Below, piece by piece: positions 1 to 9,109 of a stretch of DNA of 64,000 bases. Position numbers and translations under genes: made by a program. The notes under the pieces are model-generated. The model did no database searches, had not been told where the DNA came from, and worked only from the letters and a program-made list of their open reading frames with translations. The first letter of the stretch is position 1, and each line of letters opens with the position of its first letter. The DNA is taken from positions 62,001-126,000 of the forward strand of contig JAFSJJ010000016.1 in the NCBI GenBank assembly GCA_017439345.1. Direction: 5' to 3'. This stretch comes from Synergistaceae bacterium (GTDB lineage Bacteria; Synergistota; Synergistia; Synergistales; Aminobacteriaceae).

Positions 1-1997
1 AGTGCCTGGACAAACGTCTCTTCTGAGCCGCAGTTAGTAACAGCAGCGTCGTAATCAATTCCGGGAATATTTTTATACGGCGAGTCTGCTTCCTGATTCT
101 CTTCTGATTCGTATTCGTCCTCTGCAAATTCAAGACTCAAGTCTCTGCGTATATTAACGTCATTAACAGGTTTATTACTCGAGTCATCATCGGTCATGTC
201 GTCGCCTCTGATTATCAAGTCATCAGGTAAGTATTGCAGTAAAATCTGTTCGAGTCTCACGGTATCTACAGGCTTTGAAATATAATCGCTGAAGCCTTCG
301 TCTATATATAACTGTCTTGCACCTAACACAGCATTTGCAGTTAATGCTACAACGGGGGTATTATAATTCAGTCCGTCAGTCATCTTCTTCATGTTGTGAA
401 AGGCTTCAATACCGTCCATGCCTGGCATCCTGTGATCTAAGAAAATCATATCATAGTGATTCATTCTGACCATCTGGAGCATTTCGACTCCGCTTGAGGC
501 TGTATCTATTTTAATCTTAGTCTTCTTGAGCAAGTTAGCGAACACCAGCAAATTAACATCAGCGTCATCAACAACAAGAACCCTTGCTTCAGGTGCCTGG
601 AATGTCTGAGTAAATTTCGCAGTCTGTCTTGTCGTAGCTATCGAGAATGCCCGCTCATAGTCCCCTATAGGCTCCCATTTAATGACAGTCTGCCGGACTT
701 CAAACGAGAATGTAGAGCCTTTGTGAAATACGCTTTCAACCTGGAGTTCAGAACCCATTAACTGCAATAATTTCTGCACTATAGAGAGTCCCAAGCCTGA
801 ACCGTCTGCGCTGAATTTGCGGGCTGCTTCAACGTGTTCAAACGGCTGGAAGATATATTCAAGGTCTTCTGTCTTGATTCCTATTCCTGTATCAGTGATC
901 GCACACTTCAATAATATCGTGTAGTTGTCTATTGTCTCATAGCCTACATTAACAGTAACTCCGCCGCGTTCGGTGTATTTGATTGCGTTGTTGAGAATAT
1001 TCATCATAACCTGCCTGAGGTGATATTCGTCGCCGTCAAGTATTCGGGGAATCTCTTTATCAACGTTGACTGTGAATGTTAATGACTTCTTCTTTGCCTG
1101 TTCAGCTGCCATGTTGATTAAGTCGTTAATCAGGGAGCTTAAATCATATCGAACGGGAACTATATCCATCTTCTTATCTTGAAGTTTCGAGAAGTCAAGA
1201 ATATCGTTAATGATTCCTAATAAAGCACGTCCGCTTCTCTGAATCACAAGAGCGTATTCTTTAATTTCGGGCCTGTCTTCCTCGCGTAAAATCATCTCGT
1301 TCATTCCAAGAATCGAATTCATAGGAGTCCTTATTTCATGAGACATATTATCAAGGAAAGAGCTTTTTGCTTCGTTCGCAGAGTTCGCTTCAGAAATTGC
1401 CTTGTCGAGTCTCTCCTGCTGATGTCTATATGAATACGTGTAAAGCAGACATAACACACCAAGAGTACATGACACTATAACGACCGGGATAAAAGCAGAT
1501 TCAGGAATCGCGAGTCTTGAGTCAATCGATGCAGGATATATCGATACAAAAATTGCGTTAGACACGTAAGCAAGTATCTCAAGGCAGACCATTATAATCG
1601 CTTCAGGCAGCTTCAAAAAGAACGGAGTCGCAACTACAGCAAGTATAAAGAATATCGGAACGCCTCCCATTTTACCGCCGTCAAGGAAGAACAAAGCCGT
1701 CAACCCAAATATAAAGCCTCCTGCCGTCAATGGATATGATAACTTTTTCAGGGGTTCAACGTCTCCGGTCTTAATCTTTCTGAACGAGTAAATAAACAAC
1801 GAAGCCGATAATACAGCAGCAATGAAATACGAACCCGCAGGGACATAGAAGCCTCTCCAGAGTCTCACGCAGCCTATGACAGCCATAGCAAACGATACGA
1901 CTAAACTAAATGCGCCGTAACACAACGCAGTTATATTCATTCCTGTACTGTCAGGAGCAAAAATAAATTCTTTGAGTTTGATTGATTGTGTGTTCAT
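1..1997 (-). CDS. Hybrid sensor histidine kinase (3'-truncated by window edge)
   Basis: Membrane hybrid sensor kinase that should autophosphorylate on His and pass the phosphate to its own receiver. It starts at the ATG at 1997 and reads openly to base 1, so the C-terminus lies outside the window. Residues 20-190 form about six or seven membrane segments. The HisKA box NMSHEIRTPMN has its phospho-acceptor at about His220. The N box is NILNNAIKYTERG, followed by the ATP-lid motifs DTGIGI and GSGLGL. A receiver follows with VVDD, LDHRMPGMDG and a late SKPV lysine. The last visible residues (IPGIDYDAAVTNCGSEETF) look like the start of an Hpt domain. It is divergent from two related kinases. The input signal is unknown. 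Confidence 0.9.
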   Translation of the reverse strand, partial: MNTQSIKLKEFIFAPDSTGMNITALCYGAFSLVVSFAMAVIGCVRLWRGFYVPAGSYFIAAVLSASLFIYSFRKIKTGDVEPLKKLSYPLTAGGFIFGLTALFFLDGGKMGGVPIFFILAVVATPFFLKLPEAIIMVCLEILAYVSNAIFVSIYPASIDSRLAIPESAFIPVVIVSCTLGVLCLLYTYSYRHQQERLDKAISEANSANEAKSSFLDNMSHEIRTPMNSILGMNEMILREEDRPEIKEYALVIQRSGRALLGIINDILDFSKLQDKKMDIVPVRYDLSSLINDLINMAAEQAKKKSLTFTVNVDKEIPRILDGDEYHLRQVMMNILNNAIKYTERGGVTVNVGYETIDNYTILLKCAITDTGIGIKTEDLEYIFQPFEHVEAARKFSADGSGLGLSIVQKLLQLMGSELQVESVFHKGSTFSFEVRQTVIKWEPIGDYERAFSIATTRQTAKFTQTFQAPEARVLVVDDADVNLLVFANLLKKTKIKIDTASSGVEMLQMVRMNHYDMIFLDHRMPGMDGIEAFHNMKKMTDGLNYNTPVVALTANAVLGARQLYIDEGFSDYISKPVDTVRLEQILLQYLPDDLIIRGDDMTDDDSSNKPVNDVNIRRDLSLEFAEDEYESEENQEADSPYKNIPGIDYDAAVTNCGSEETFVQA

Positions 1998-2104
1998 GCC
2001 GTGAATAATATCACATTTACAAAGCAGGTGCTATACTTGCACATAATTATAAATTCATTTCACAGCAAATAATAAAATCATCATGCGAAGGGGTTATTTA
2101 CAAT

Positions 2105-4030
2105 TTGGATATTCTTTACATCATAGAAGCACAAATCGCCGTAATCTTTCTCAGTGTTACTCTGTGCATTTATCTTCAGCTGATTTATTCCGGGACTTCG
2201 GCAGAGAAAAAAGGACTCCTGCGTTACTGTTACATGACGACATTTAGCAGCTTCGTTGAAGTATTAGCTACGGTCATTCTTGCGAAAAATTCAGCGTTCT
2301 CAATTCAGGCAAAATATATTTGTATGATCATCTATCAAATGACTTCATGCGGAGTCTATTTCATGTTCATGCGTTATATATCCGGCTTCGGTCAGAACAC
2401 TTCAGGACGGCAGAAAATGCTTTACGCTCAAAATGTTATTCTGGGCAGCTTCTTTTATTTCGTCTTGGTCGGACACTTCACGGGAGCTAATTACGCTATC
2501 AACGGCAATAACATCATCACTGGAGCTTTATGGCCTGTGTTATCTTACGGTTATATGTGGCTGTGGGCAGCGTGGGCACTGTTTGAGATCTATATCTACA
2601 GAAAGAGTTTTACTCGCGGTCAAATTTGGGCACTGCTTGGGAACTTCGTAATATGCTGGACGATTTATGGATTACAGCCTAAGTTATTCCCTGAAGTCCC
2701 AGTCAACTTCATAATTATTTCAGTGAACGTGTATTATTTCTTCTTCCTGCTTGAGACTCCTGCATACCGCGACTTAGAACGCACCCTTGAGAGACTCAGG
2801 AAAGCTAAAGCCATCGCCGACGACGCTAACCAGGCTGCAATTGCTGCGGACGCTGCCAAAGGTGAATTCCTCGCTAATATGTCTCACGAGATTAGAACGC
2901 CTCTTACTACTATAATGGGAATGGACGAAGTTATTTTACGCAAATACGAAGCCGGGCCTATTTACGAATACGCAAGGGACATTCAGAGCGCAGGCAGTAC
3001 ACTCCTTCATATTATTAATGATATATTAGATTTCTCGAAGATTGAGTCAGGACAGCTTGAACTCGCTTCACGAAATTACGACTTAGCACGGGTGTTAAGA
3101 GACGTTGACAACATGGTAAGAATTCGAGCTCAACAGAAGGGCTTGCAGTATATCTCTCAAGTTGATGAGTCTCTGCCTGATGAGTTATTCGGCGATAGAA
3201 TCAGAGTCCATCAAATTATGGTCAATATTCTTAACAATGCAGTCAAGTATACCAAGAAGGGACACGTTAAATTCACTCTTTCAGGAGTCAGGGGCGATGA
3301 TCCTTCAACAATAGTGCTTCATATCACGGTCGCTGATACTGGAATCGGAATTCACTCCGAAGACATACCCAAATTGTTTAAGTCATTCAGCAGGATTGAC
3401 GCAAAAGAGACTCATAATATAGAAGGCACTGGACTAGGACTCGCAATCACGGGCAGATTAATAGAACTCATGGGCGGACGAGTTGAAGTTACATCTACTT
3501 ACGGAATAGGCTCAACGTTTCATGTTGTTATACCGCAGAAAATTACAGGCACCAAGACATTACGGGATTACGAACAGGAGTCATCACATGCTAAGAAGAC
3601 TGAACGCAAAGTTCTCAAAGCTCCTGGTGCAAGAATATTGATAGTCGACGATAACGACATGAACAGGGTAGTTTTACGCTCTCTCATGAAAGATAACGAG
3701 GTCAAGATTGACGAAGCCGACTCCGGTGAAGAATGCCTGAATAAATGCTCTGCTAATGCTTATGACTTGATCTTGATGGACTACATGATGCCTCGAATGG
3801 ACGGTAAAGAGACTCTGCACAGACTAAAGGAGATGAAGGATGCTCCGGGGGCTAAAGCAAAAGTTATTGTGTGTACGGCAAATGCTTTAGTAGGAGTCAG
3901 GGCTGAATTATTATCAACCGGCTTCGATGACTTCCTGAGCAAACCTGTCAACGGTAAGGAACTCGAAGAAATGCTGGCGAAATATATACCTTCCGAAAAG
4001 ATTACACAGGGAGGAGGAGCGCAGAATTAA
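2105..4030 (+). CDS. Hybrid sensor histidine kinase with receiver domain
   Basis: 641-residue membrane kinase. The start is a TTG at 2105 behind AAGGGG at 2088-2093. Six or so hydrophobic segments fill residues 1-215, and a short coiled linker leads to HisKA (NMSHEIRTPLTT, His261). The HATPase motifs are NILNNAVKYT, DTGIGI and GTGLGL. A C-terminal receiver has IVDDND, a phospho-Asp in LMDYMMPRMDG and LSKPV. There is no Hpt domain and no DNA-binding output, so phosphate must pass to a separate partner. Its stop codon directly abuts the ATG of the next kinase, which shares the same architecture, so the two are cotranscribed and probably arose by duplication. The sensed signal cannot be deduced. 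Confidence 0.9.
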   Translation: MDILYIIEAQIAVIFLSVTLCIYLQLIYSGTSAEKKGLLRYCYMTTFSSFVEVLATVILAKNSAFSIQAKYICMIIYQMTSCGVYFMFMRYISGFGQNTSGRQKMLYAQNVILGSFFYFVLVGHFTGANYAINGNNIITGALWPVLSYGYMWLWAAWALFEIYIYRKSFTRGQIWALLGNFVICWTIYGLQPKLFPEVPVNFIIISVNVYYFFFLLETPAYRDLERTLERLRKAKAIADDANQAAIAADAAKGEFLANMSHEIRTPLTTIMGMDEVILRKYEAGPIYEYARDIQSAGSTLLHIINDILDFSKIESGQLELASRNYDLARVLRDVDNMVRIRAQQKGLQYISQVDESLPDELFGDRIRVHQIMVNILNNAVKYTKKGHVKFTLSGVRGDDPSTIVLHITVADTGIGIHSEDIPKLFKSFSRIDAKETHNIEGTGLGLAITGRLIELMGGRVEVTSTYGIGSTFHVVIPQKITGTKTLRDYEQESSHAKKTERKVLKAPGARILIVDDNDMNRVVLRSLMKDNEVKIDEADSGEECLNKCSANAYDLILMDYMMPRMDGKETLHRLKEMKDAPGAKAKVIVCTANALVGVRAELLSTGFDDFLSKPVNGKELEEMLAKYIPSEKITQGGGAQN

Positions 4031-5974
4031 ATGCTGACTTACGGCTTTAACGTATGGATAGAAGCAACGATGCTCCCATTCTTAGGAGTCTTGACGGCGT
4101 TTTTATTCATAAGATATGCGACTAAGGCAGAAATCAACAGGAGATTCAGGCTTCTTGCGTTATCAACTTTCTTTGCAGCTCTGTTAGAAGTAGGCTCGAC
4201 TCTTCTCATTGACGGCTGGGGACACAGACATATTATTAATCTCACAGTCAGGACCCTTTATTATGCAGTAATCAACATCAATGCTTATCACTTAATGCGC
4301 TACGTTCAAACTTTCGTCAGGGTTGAAGACAAAGCGTTTGACACGTTTAATAATATATTGCTGCTCTCAAGTTTCGTAGTTCTTGCGTTGAATCTTTTAC
4401 CAGGAACTCAGGGAGGCTTCTTCTTTGTCATCTCAGGTGAAGGAGGACTCAACCGAGGGCCTTATAATACGTTGTGGCGAAGCGTCTATGTGCTTTACTT
4501 CGTGGCTATGGCGTTGTGGCTGCAAATAACTCATAAAGAATACTTCACGCTGAAATCTCAATATGTAGTCTTGAATTTATTAATGGCTCTGTTAATCCTC
4601 GCTAATGTGATTCAATATTTATTCATCAGGACAATTTTATTCAGTTACGTTGCTGCAACTATAGTGTTATTTATAACGTTCTTTTACTACGAGACCCCGA
4701 CTTACAGACGCATGAACACGGTAGAGAAAGAGCTTGAGGCTTCGAGAATTCTTGCTGAACAGTCAACGAGAATAGCAAACGCTGCTAACAGGGCAAAGAG
4801 CGACTTTCTTGCAAACACTTCACATGAAATTCGAACTCCCATGAACGCAATACTCGGAATGAATGAGATGATTCTCAAAGAAAGCAAAGACCCTGAAATT
4901 CACAAGGCCTCAATGGACATCAGACGCGCAGGGAATCACTTGCTCTCTATAATCAATAACATTCTTGATATATCCAAAATCGAGTCAGGAAATATGGACT
5001 TGTACAACACTGACTATCATTTATGGCAGCTCCTAATGGACATGGAAGAAGGCAACTTTGAGGCAATCCATCACAAAGGCTTGAATTTCATTCTTGACAT
5101 CGATAAAACCCTGCCCGAACACCTTTACGGCGATGAGGATCACTTAAGGCAGATCATAGCGAACTTAATCGATAACTCAGTGAAATATACCCAGAAAGGC
5201 AGCATAACTCTTAAAGTCAGCGGTGAAAGATTATCAGAGTCAAGAGTCAAGCTAACAATATCAGTCAGTGATACAGGCATTGGCATTCATCACGAAGATT
5301 TGAGCAAGTTATTTAACTCGTTCTCAAGGGTCAATCTCAATGAAACTCAAAGCATTCAAGGCGCAGGACTCGGCTTGACTCTAGTAAGATATTTGCTCGA
5401 ACTCATGGGAGGCAGCATTCACGTTGAAAGCGAATACGGCAAGGGTTCAACGTTCATAATAGAATTGACTCAGCAGACAGCTCAAGAAGGTTTTCAAGGC
5501 ACTATCGCAGAATATGAGAAAATGCTTGAGAATGCTCTTGAAGTCATGCCCTCACCAGATGACAACAGGCCGTTTACATGTCCTGAAGCAAAAATTCTTG
5601 TCGTCGATGACACTCCTGTTAATCTGGTCGTAGCTAAGGGAATGCTCAAAGATTATCTTGCTCAGGTCGACACACTCGAAAGCGGTGAAGAGTGCTTGAG
5701 ACTCCTGAAAGATACTCACTACGATATTATATTTCTTGATCACAAAATGCCGGGAATTGACGGAGTAGAGACCCTCAATCGAGCCAAGAACATCAACGGA
5801 CCTTCAAGACTCTCTGCTTATATAGCATTAACTGCGAACTCAGGGACAGGACTTAGAGAAGAATACATGAGCTACGGCTTCAATGACTACCTGCCAAAGC
5901 CTATCAAGTCCGAAGCTATGAGAAAGTTATTAGCTAAATATATTCCTGAGAGCCTCAAAATTCGTGAAGAGTAA
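4031..5974 (+). CDS. Hybrid sensor histidine kinase with receiver domain
   Basis: 647-residue paralogue of the kinase just upstream. The ATG follows that gene's TAA without a gap and is preceded by GGGAGGAGG within its 3' end. Residues 1-220 are a multi-pass membrane sensor. HisKA reads ANTSHEIRTPMN with His265. The HATPase motifs NLIDNSVKYT, DTGIGI and GAGLGL are intact. The receiver has VVDDTPVN, LDHKMPGIDG and LPKPIK. As in its neighbour there is no extracytoplasmic PAS or Cache domain, so sensing is probably within the membrane. The downstream PAS-GGDEF-EAL gene, 112 bases further on, may belong to the same transcript and circuit; that is inferred from position only. Confidence 0.9.
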   Translation: MLTYGFNVWIEATMLPFLGVLTAFLFIRYATKAEINRRFRLLALSTFFAALLEVGSTLLIDGWGHRHIINLTVRTLYYAVININAYHLMRYVQTFVRVEDKAFDTFNNILLLSSFVVLALNLLPGTQGGFFFVISGEGGLNRGPYNTLWRSVYVLYFVAMALWLQITHKEYFTLKSQYVVLNLLMALLILANVIQYLFIRTILFSYVAATIVLFITFFYYETPTYRRMNTVEKELEASRILAEQSTRIANAANRAKSDFLANTSHEIRTPMNAILGMNEMILKESKDPEIHKASMDIRRAGNHLLSIINNILDISKIESGNMDLYNTDYHLWQLLMDMEEGNFEAIHHKGLNFILDIDKTLPEHLYGDEDHLRQIIANLIDNSVKYTQKGSITLKVSGERLSESRVKLTISVSDTGIGIHHEDLSKLFNSFSRVNLNETQSIQGAGLGLTLVRYLLELMGGSIHVESEYGKGSTFIIELTQQTAQEGFQGTIAEYEKMLENALEVMPSPDDNRPFTCPEAKILVVDDTPVNLVVAKGMLKDYLAQVDTLESGEECLRLLKDTHYDIIFLDHKMPGIDGVETLNRAKNINGPSRLSAYIALTANSGTGLREEYMSYGFNDYLPKPIKSEAMRKLLAKYIPESLKIREE

Positions 5975-6086
5975 ATAAATAAATGCGCAACTATCACACA
6001 GCCGATAAATTTATACAGCGCGTTGAACTGCCTGAATATTTATCCAAGATTAAAGATTTAATACATTAACGGGGGAATTTTATTAC

Positions 6087-7748
6087 ATGTTCAATCAAGA
6101 CAACTGTATTACGATTAACAAAATTTCTGCTAACATGCCTGGAGCTGTTCTCGTTTATAAAGCAAACGAGTCTGAAGAGATTATCTTTGCAAGTGATGAA
6201 CTCGCTAAAATATTTGAATGCGACTCGGCTCAAGACTTCATGAGATTCACAGGTGGCAGCTTCGCAACTGTCGTGTATCCTGAAGATATAGAAGAAGTTA
6301 ACCAGATAATCAACGCTCAAATCAAAGCAAGCGGAGGACTTGACTACGTAACTTACAGAATAATCACCAAGAACGGCAATATCAAGAAAATCGAGGACTG
6401 GGGACGCTTTGTTCACGATGACGAGCTGGGAGATTTATATTACGTCTATCTTCACGACATCAACATTCGCGACAAGTTATTAGCTCTCTCAGGCCAAGCA
6501 CCTATGCCGGAACCTAAAGCAGCAGTCATTGATGAGCTTACAGGACTCTACAACATGAAATATTTCAGGAATGAAGCTCAAAACGTGATTAATAATTTTC
6601 TCAGGAAAGGGACTCAGCCTCACTGCATATATTTTAATATACGCAACTTTCACACTTACAACGAGACTTACGGATTTTCAGGCGGAGACAGGATGCTCAA
6701 GTCAATAGCAAGAATCTTACAAGAGACTTTTCCGGCGGGACTCGTCTCAAGGGTCGTCAATGATCAATTTGTCGTGATTACTGCTCAGGATGATCTGCGC
6801 GGCAAGATTAACAGAATGAGCGTAAGAATCAATAATATTAGGCGCGGAGTCATTGTCGAAATGAAAGCAGGAATTTACACGATAAAAGACTCAAGCCTTG
6901 AGATCAGTGTAATATGCGACTGTGCAAAGTTAGCATGTGAAAGCATAAAGCGCGAGTACGGCACCAACGTTCAGTTTTATGACGGCAAGATGGACGAGAA
7001 AGTTCACCTTCAAGAGCATATAATTGACTCGTTCCAGAATGCATTAGATACAGGATTAATCAAAGTATTCTTTCAGCCTGTTGTCGACGTTAAGACCGGT
7101 AAGATTGCCTCCGTTGAAGCATTGACGCGCTGGGAAGACCCTCAATACGGAAGATTAGCTCCGGCGAATTTCCTTTACGTGTTAGAAGAAGAACACAAGA
7201 TTCACAAACTTGACGCATTCGTTATTAACAAAGTGTGCGAGTATTTGCGCTCTCAGAAAGAGTCAGGACGTGAATTAGTGCCTGTATCGTTGAATTTATC
7301 GCGCCTTGACTTTGAGCTTACGGACATAGTTCAAGTTATAGAAGACGCTGTTACAAGAAATAATATTCCCCGTGAAATGCTGAGATTTGAACTCACCGAA
7401 AGTTTAATAGCTGTCGACATGGACGCAATGAAACACGAGTCAGAGAGACTGCGCAAACACGGCTTCAAAGTCTGGATGGATGCCTTTGGTTCCGGCTATT
7501 CGTCATTGAAAGTGTTAAAAGATTTCGATCTTGACGGACTCAAAATTGACATGGACATGATTAAATCTCTGAACGATGAGAGGGCAAATATAATTATCTC
7601 CGCTGTTATCGATATGGCTCGAAAGCTGGGAATTCCTGCACTCTCCAAAGGTGTAGAGACTTATAAACAATTTGAGTTCTTGAAGTCGGCAGGGTGTGAT
7701 TTGGCTCAAGGGTACTTATTCGGGAGACCTGCACCGATTAAGGAGTAA
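6087..7748 (+). CDS. PAS-GGDEF-EAL protein with degenerate active sites
   Basis: 553-residue cytoplasmic protein. A PAS-like domain spans about residues 10-125, a GGDEF domain about 148-300 and an EAL domain about 310-553. The diguanylate cyclase signature is replaced by VNDQF (224-228), so cyclase activity is unlikely. The EAL domain keeps EAL (344-346), NLS, FELTES, Lys487 and Gln541. The usual DDFG is DAFG (465-468) and the usual AEGVE is SKGVE, putting Lys521 where a catalytic Glu is expected. It may therefore bind c-di-GMP without cleaving it, or act as a protein-interaction module. It follows two kinase genes on the same strand and ends at a strong hairpin terminator. Confidence 0.88.
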   Translation: MFNQDNCITINKISANMPGAVLVYKANESEEIIFASDELAKIFECDSAQDFMRFTGGSFATVVYPEDIEEVNQIINAQIKASGGLDYVTYRIITKNGNIKKIEDWGRFVHDDELGDLYYVYLHDINIRDKLLALSGQAPMPEPKAAVIDELTGLYNMKYFRNEAQNVINNFLRKGTQPHCIYFNIRNFHTYNETYGFSGGDRMLKSIARILQETFPAGLVSRVVNDQFVVITAQDDLRGKINRMSVRINNIRRGVIVEMKAGIYTIKDSSLEISVICDCAKLACESIKREYGTNVQFYDGKMDEKVHLQEHIIDSFQNALDTGLIKVFFQPVVDVKTGKIASVEALTRWEDPQYGRLAPANFLYVLEEEHKIHKLDAFVINKVCEYLRSQKESGRELVPVSLNLSRLDFELTDIVQVIEDAVTRNNIPREMLRFELTESLIAVDMDAMKHESERLRKHGFKVWMDAFGSGYSSLKVLKDFDLDGLKIDMDMIKSLNDERANIIISAVIDMARKLGIPALSKGVETYKQFEFLKSAGCDLAQGYLFGRPAPIKE

Positions 7749-7760
7749 AGCACATAACAA

Positions 7761-7798
7761 AGCCCGGAGTTCGTGTTTCGGGCTGCAATTATTTTTTT
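7761..7798 (+). terminator. Rho-independent terminator after the EAL gene
   Basis: AGCCCG (7761-7766) pairs with CGGGCT (7779-7784) and is followed by a run of seven T. It also overlaps the 3' end of the convergent small gene. Confidence 0.85.
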
Positions 7799-8007
7799 AT
7801 TATGAATGGATTTTCTTTTTCGTAACTAACTGCTGCTGCATTAAATTCTTCTGCACTCATGCTGCTGAAATAGTTCCTCTGCCACTCGGTGTAATTGAAT
7901 TTCTCACGTTTGACTGCTGCAATAAACTGCTCGGCTTCGACATCTCCGAGTCCTTCAGAGAGACACTTCATTCCGCGTTCAATAAGTTCAAGTGTACCTG
8001 CTATCAT
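7789..8007 (-). CDS. Small protein paired with a PIN-domain gene (possible antitoxin)
   Basis: 72-residue acidic protein with the segment FNYTEWQRNYF, not assigned to a named family here. It starts 3 bases after the stop of the PIN-domain gene, with a strong AGGAGG at 8017-8022. Such tight coupling to a PIN protein suggests an antitoxin or partner. No DNA-binding fold can be recognised, however, and the order (PIN gene first) is the reverse of most vapBC operons. The function is inferred from context only. Confidence 0.6.
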   Translation of the reverse strand: MIAGTLELIERGMKCLSEGLGDVEAEQFIAAVKREKFNYTEWQRNYFSSMSAEEFNAAAVSYEKENPFIIKK

Positions 8008-8010
8008 TAT

Positions 8011-8550
8011 TTATAATCCTCCATCATCATAATCATAATACATTACGAAATCTACGGGATTCAGCAATAATATTGTATCAGATTTATATTTCTTCAATAG
8101 GCGGTCATCTGTCGACAGAAAATATTTACATTCGGCTTCCAAAGCACAGGCTAAATGATGAGCATCTTTCATTTTTACACCTGTTGCCATGATTGATTTT
8201 GCAATGTGGGCTATCTTGTCAGCTTTCTCTGCTCCTACGTGATAAGAACTGTAAGACCTCAAGAAATTATCAATTGCAGATTTTTGAGACTTAAATGGAC
8301 TCATGAAATTTTCATACACTAGAATATACGATGTAACTAATTCAAGTTCTCCGTTCTTGATCTTCCCTTGAATATGAATTTTTGCCTGCGTTTCAAGATA
8401 AACCCGCAAGTAGGTCTGATCGTCATATGGTCTGTTAAAGCAGCAGTTATCAAGATATATTCTTAATATAATTATTTTCTCACCGTCAGTTTTCTTTTGT
8501 GATTTAAATTCTAGCACAGCCCGCACTGTTCGTTTGACTTTTTGAGGCAT
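8011..8550 (-). CDS. PIN-domain protein (probable toxin-like ribonuclease)
   Basis: PIN-fold protein. The first acidic strand is RIYLDNCCFNRPYDDQ and the later motif is KMKDAHHLACALEAECKYFL followed by STDDRLLK, giving the spaced Asp residues of a metal-dependent RNase. The longest frame begins with an ATG at 8550 (179 aa). Residues 1-25 are basic and match nothing in PIN domains, while a GGTGAG site lies just before the conserved strand, so the true start may be a non-ATG codon near 8475. It is followed after 3 bases by a 72-residue partner. A role in a toxin-antitoxin pair is likely but inferred. Confidence 0.72.
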   Translation of the reverse strand: MPQKVKRTVRAVLEFKSQKKTDGEKIIILRIYLDNCCFNRPYDDQTYLRVYLETQAKIHIQGKIKNGELELVTSYILVYENFMSPFKSQKSAIDNFLRSYSSYHVGAEKADKIAHIAKSIMATGVKMKDAHHLACALEAECKYFLSTDDRLLKKYKSDTILLLNPVDFVMYYDYDDGGL

Positions 8551-8605
8551 AATGATAGAATTTCAGCAAATTTTTATGAATCATCCAGGAGGTTTATTAG
8601 TAATC

Positions 8606-9022
8606 ATGAAGAGAATTTTACTCGCAGTACTCTTAGTATTCGTCTTAGCGTTCGCAGTTTCTGCAGCAGATGACACTAAAGCCGTCGATTTCTCCAAGTC
8701 CGAAGCTGTAAATTTTGATTTTCTTGGATTCGCAAAAGAGAGATACCTTACCGATGCTCATCCTACAGTAAAAGTTGAGGATGCCGAAGCCAACTACATA
8801 GAAGACCCCTTCCAGAAAGATGACGTTATCAGGGCAAGAGTCGGAATTTACTACAAAGGCTGGATTCAGCAGCACTCAATGGAAGTCGACATAGACTACA
8901 GACCCGAAGACAAGAAGATTAAATGCACCCTGATCAAAGACTCTAACAAAATGAATCTCATGGGCAACAGGTTCTTCAAAGACGGCGAATGGGTAAGCCT
9001 TGCTTCTGTAGGCTGGAAATAA
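8606..9022 (+). CDS. Small secreted protein of unknown function
   Basis: 138 residues from the ATG at 8606, chosen because AGGAGG lies at 8587-8592 and the protein then opens with a clean signal peptide (MKRILLAVLLVFVLAFAVSA, cleavage before ADD). A longer frame from 8552 lacks a ribosome site. The mature part is small and charged, with a beta-rich C-terminal half (IYYKGWIQQHSMEVDIDY). No family was recognised. It should be periplasmic or exported. It stands alone between the divergent PIN gene and a terminator. Confidence 0.75.
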   Translation: MKRILLAVLLVFVLAFAVSAADDTKAVDFSKSEAVNFDFLGFAKERYLTDAHPTVKVEDAEANYIEDPFQKDDVIRARVGIYYKGWIQQHSMEVDIDYRPEDKKIKCTLIKDSNKMNLMGNRFFKDGEWVSLASVGWK

Positions 9023-9060
9023 GATTACACACACATTTAATAACGTGAATTTATAATTTA

Positions 9061-9090
9061 GGGCATCAGTGAAATTTATTGCTGGTGCTC
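9061..9090 (+). terminator. Hairpin terminator after the small secreted protein
   Basis: GGGCATCAG (9061-9069) pairs with CTGGTGCTC (9082-9090) through nine pairs, two of them G-U, and is followed by T-rich sequence. Confidence 0.7.
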
Positions 9091-9109
9091 TTATTTATTT
9101 ATTAATTAC

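Noticed and set aside
5983..6069. 28-codon frame between the second tandem kinase and the EAL gene (MRNYHTADKFIQRVELPEYL)
   Set aside because: No clear ribosome site and too short to judge. It may be a remnant of a kinase tail, but nothing supports translation.
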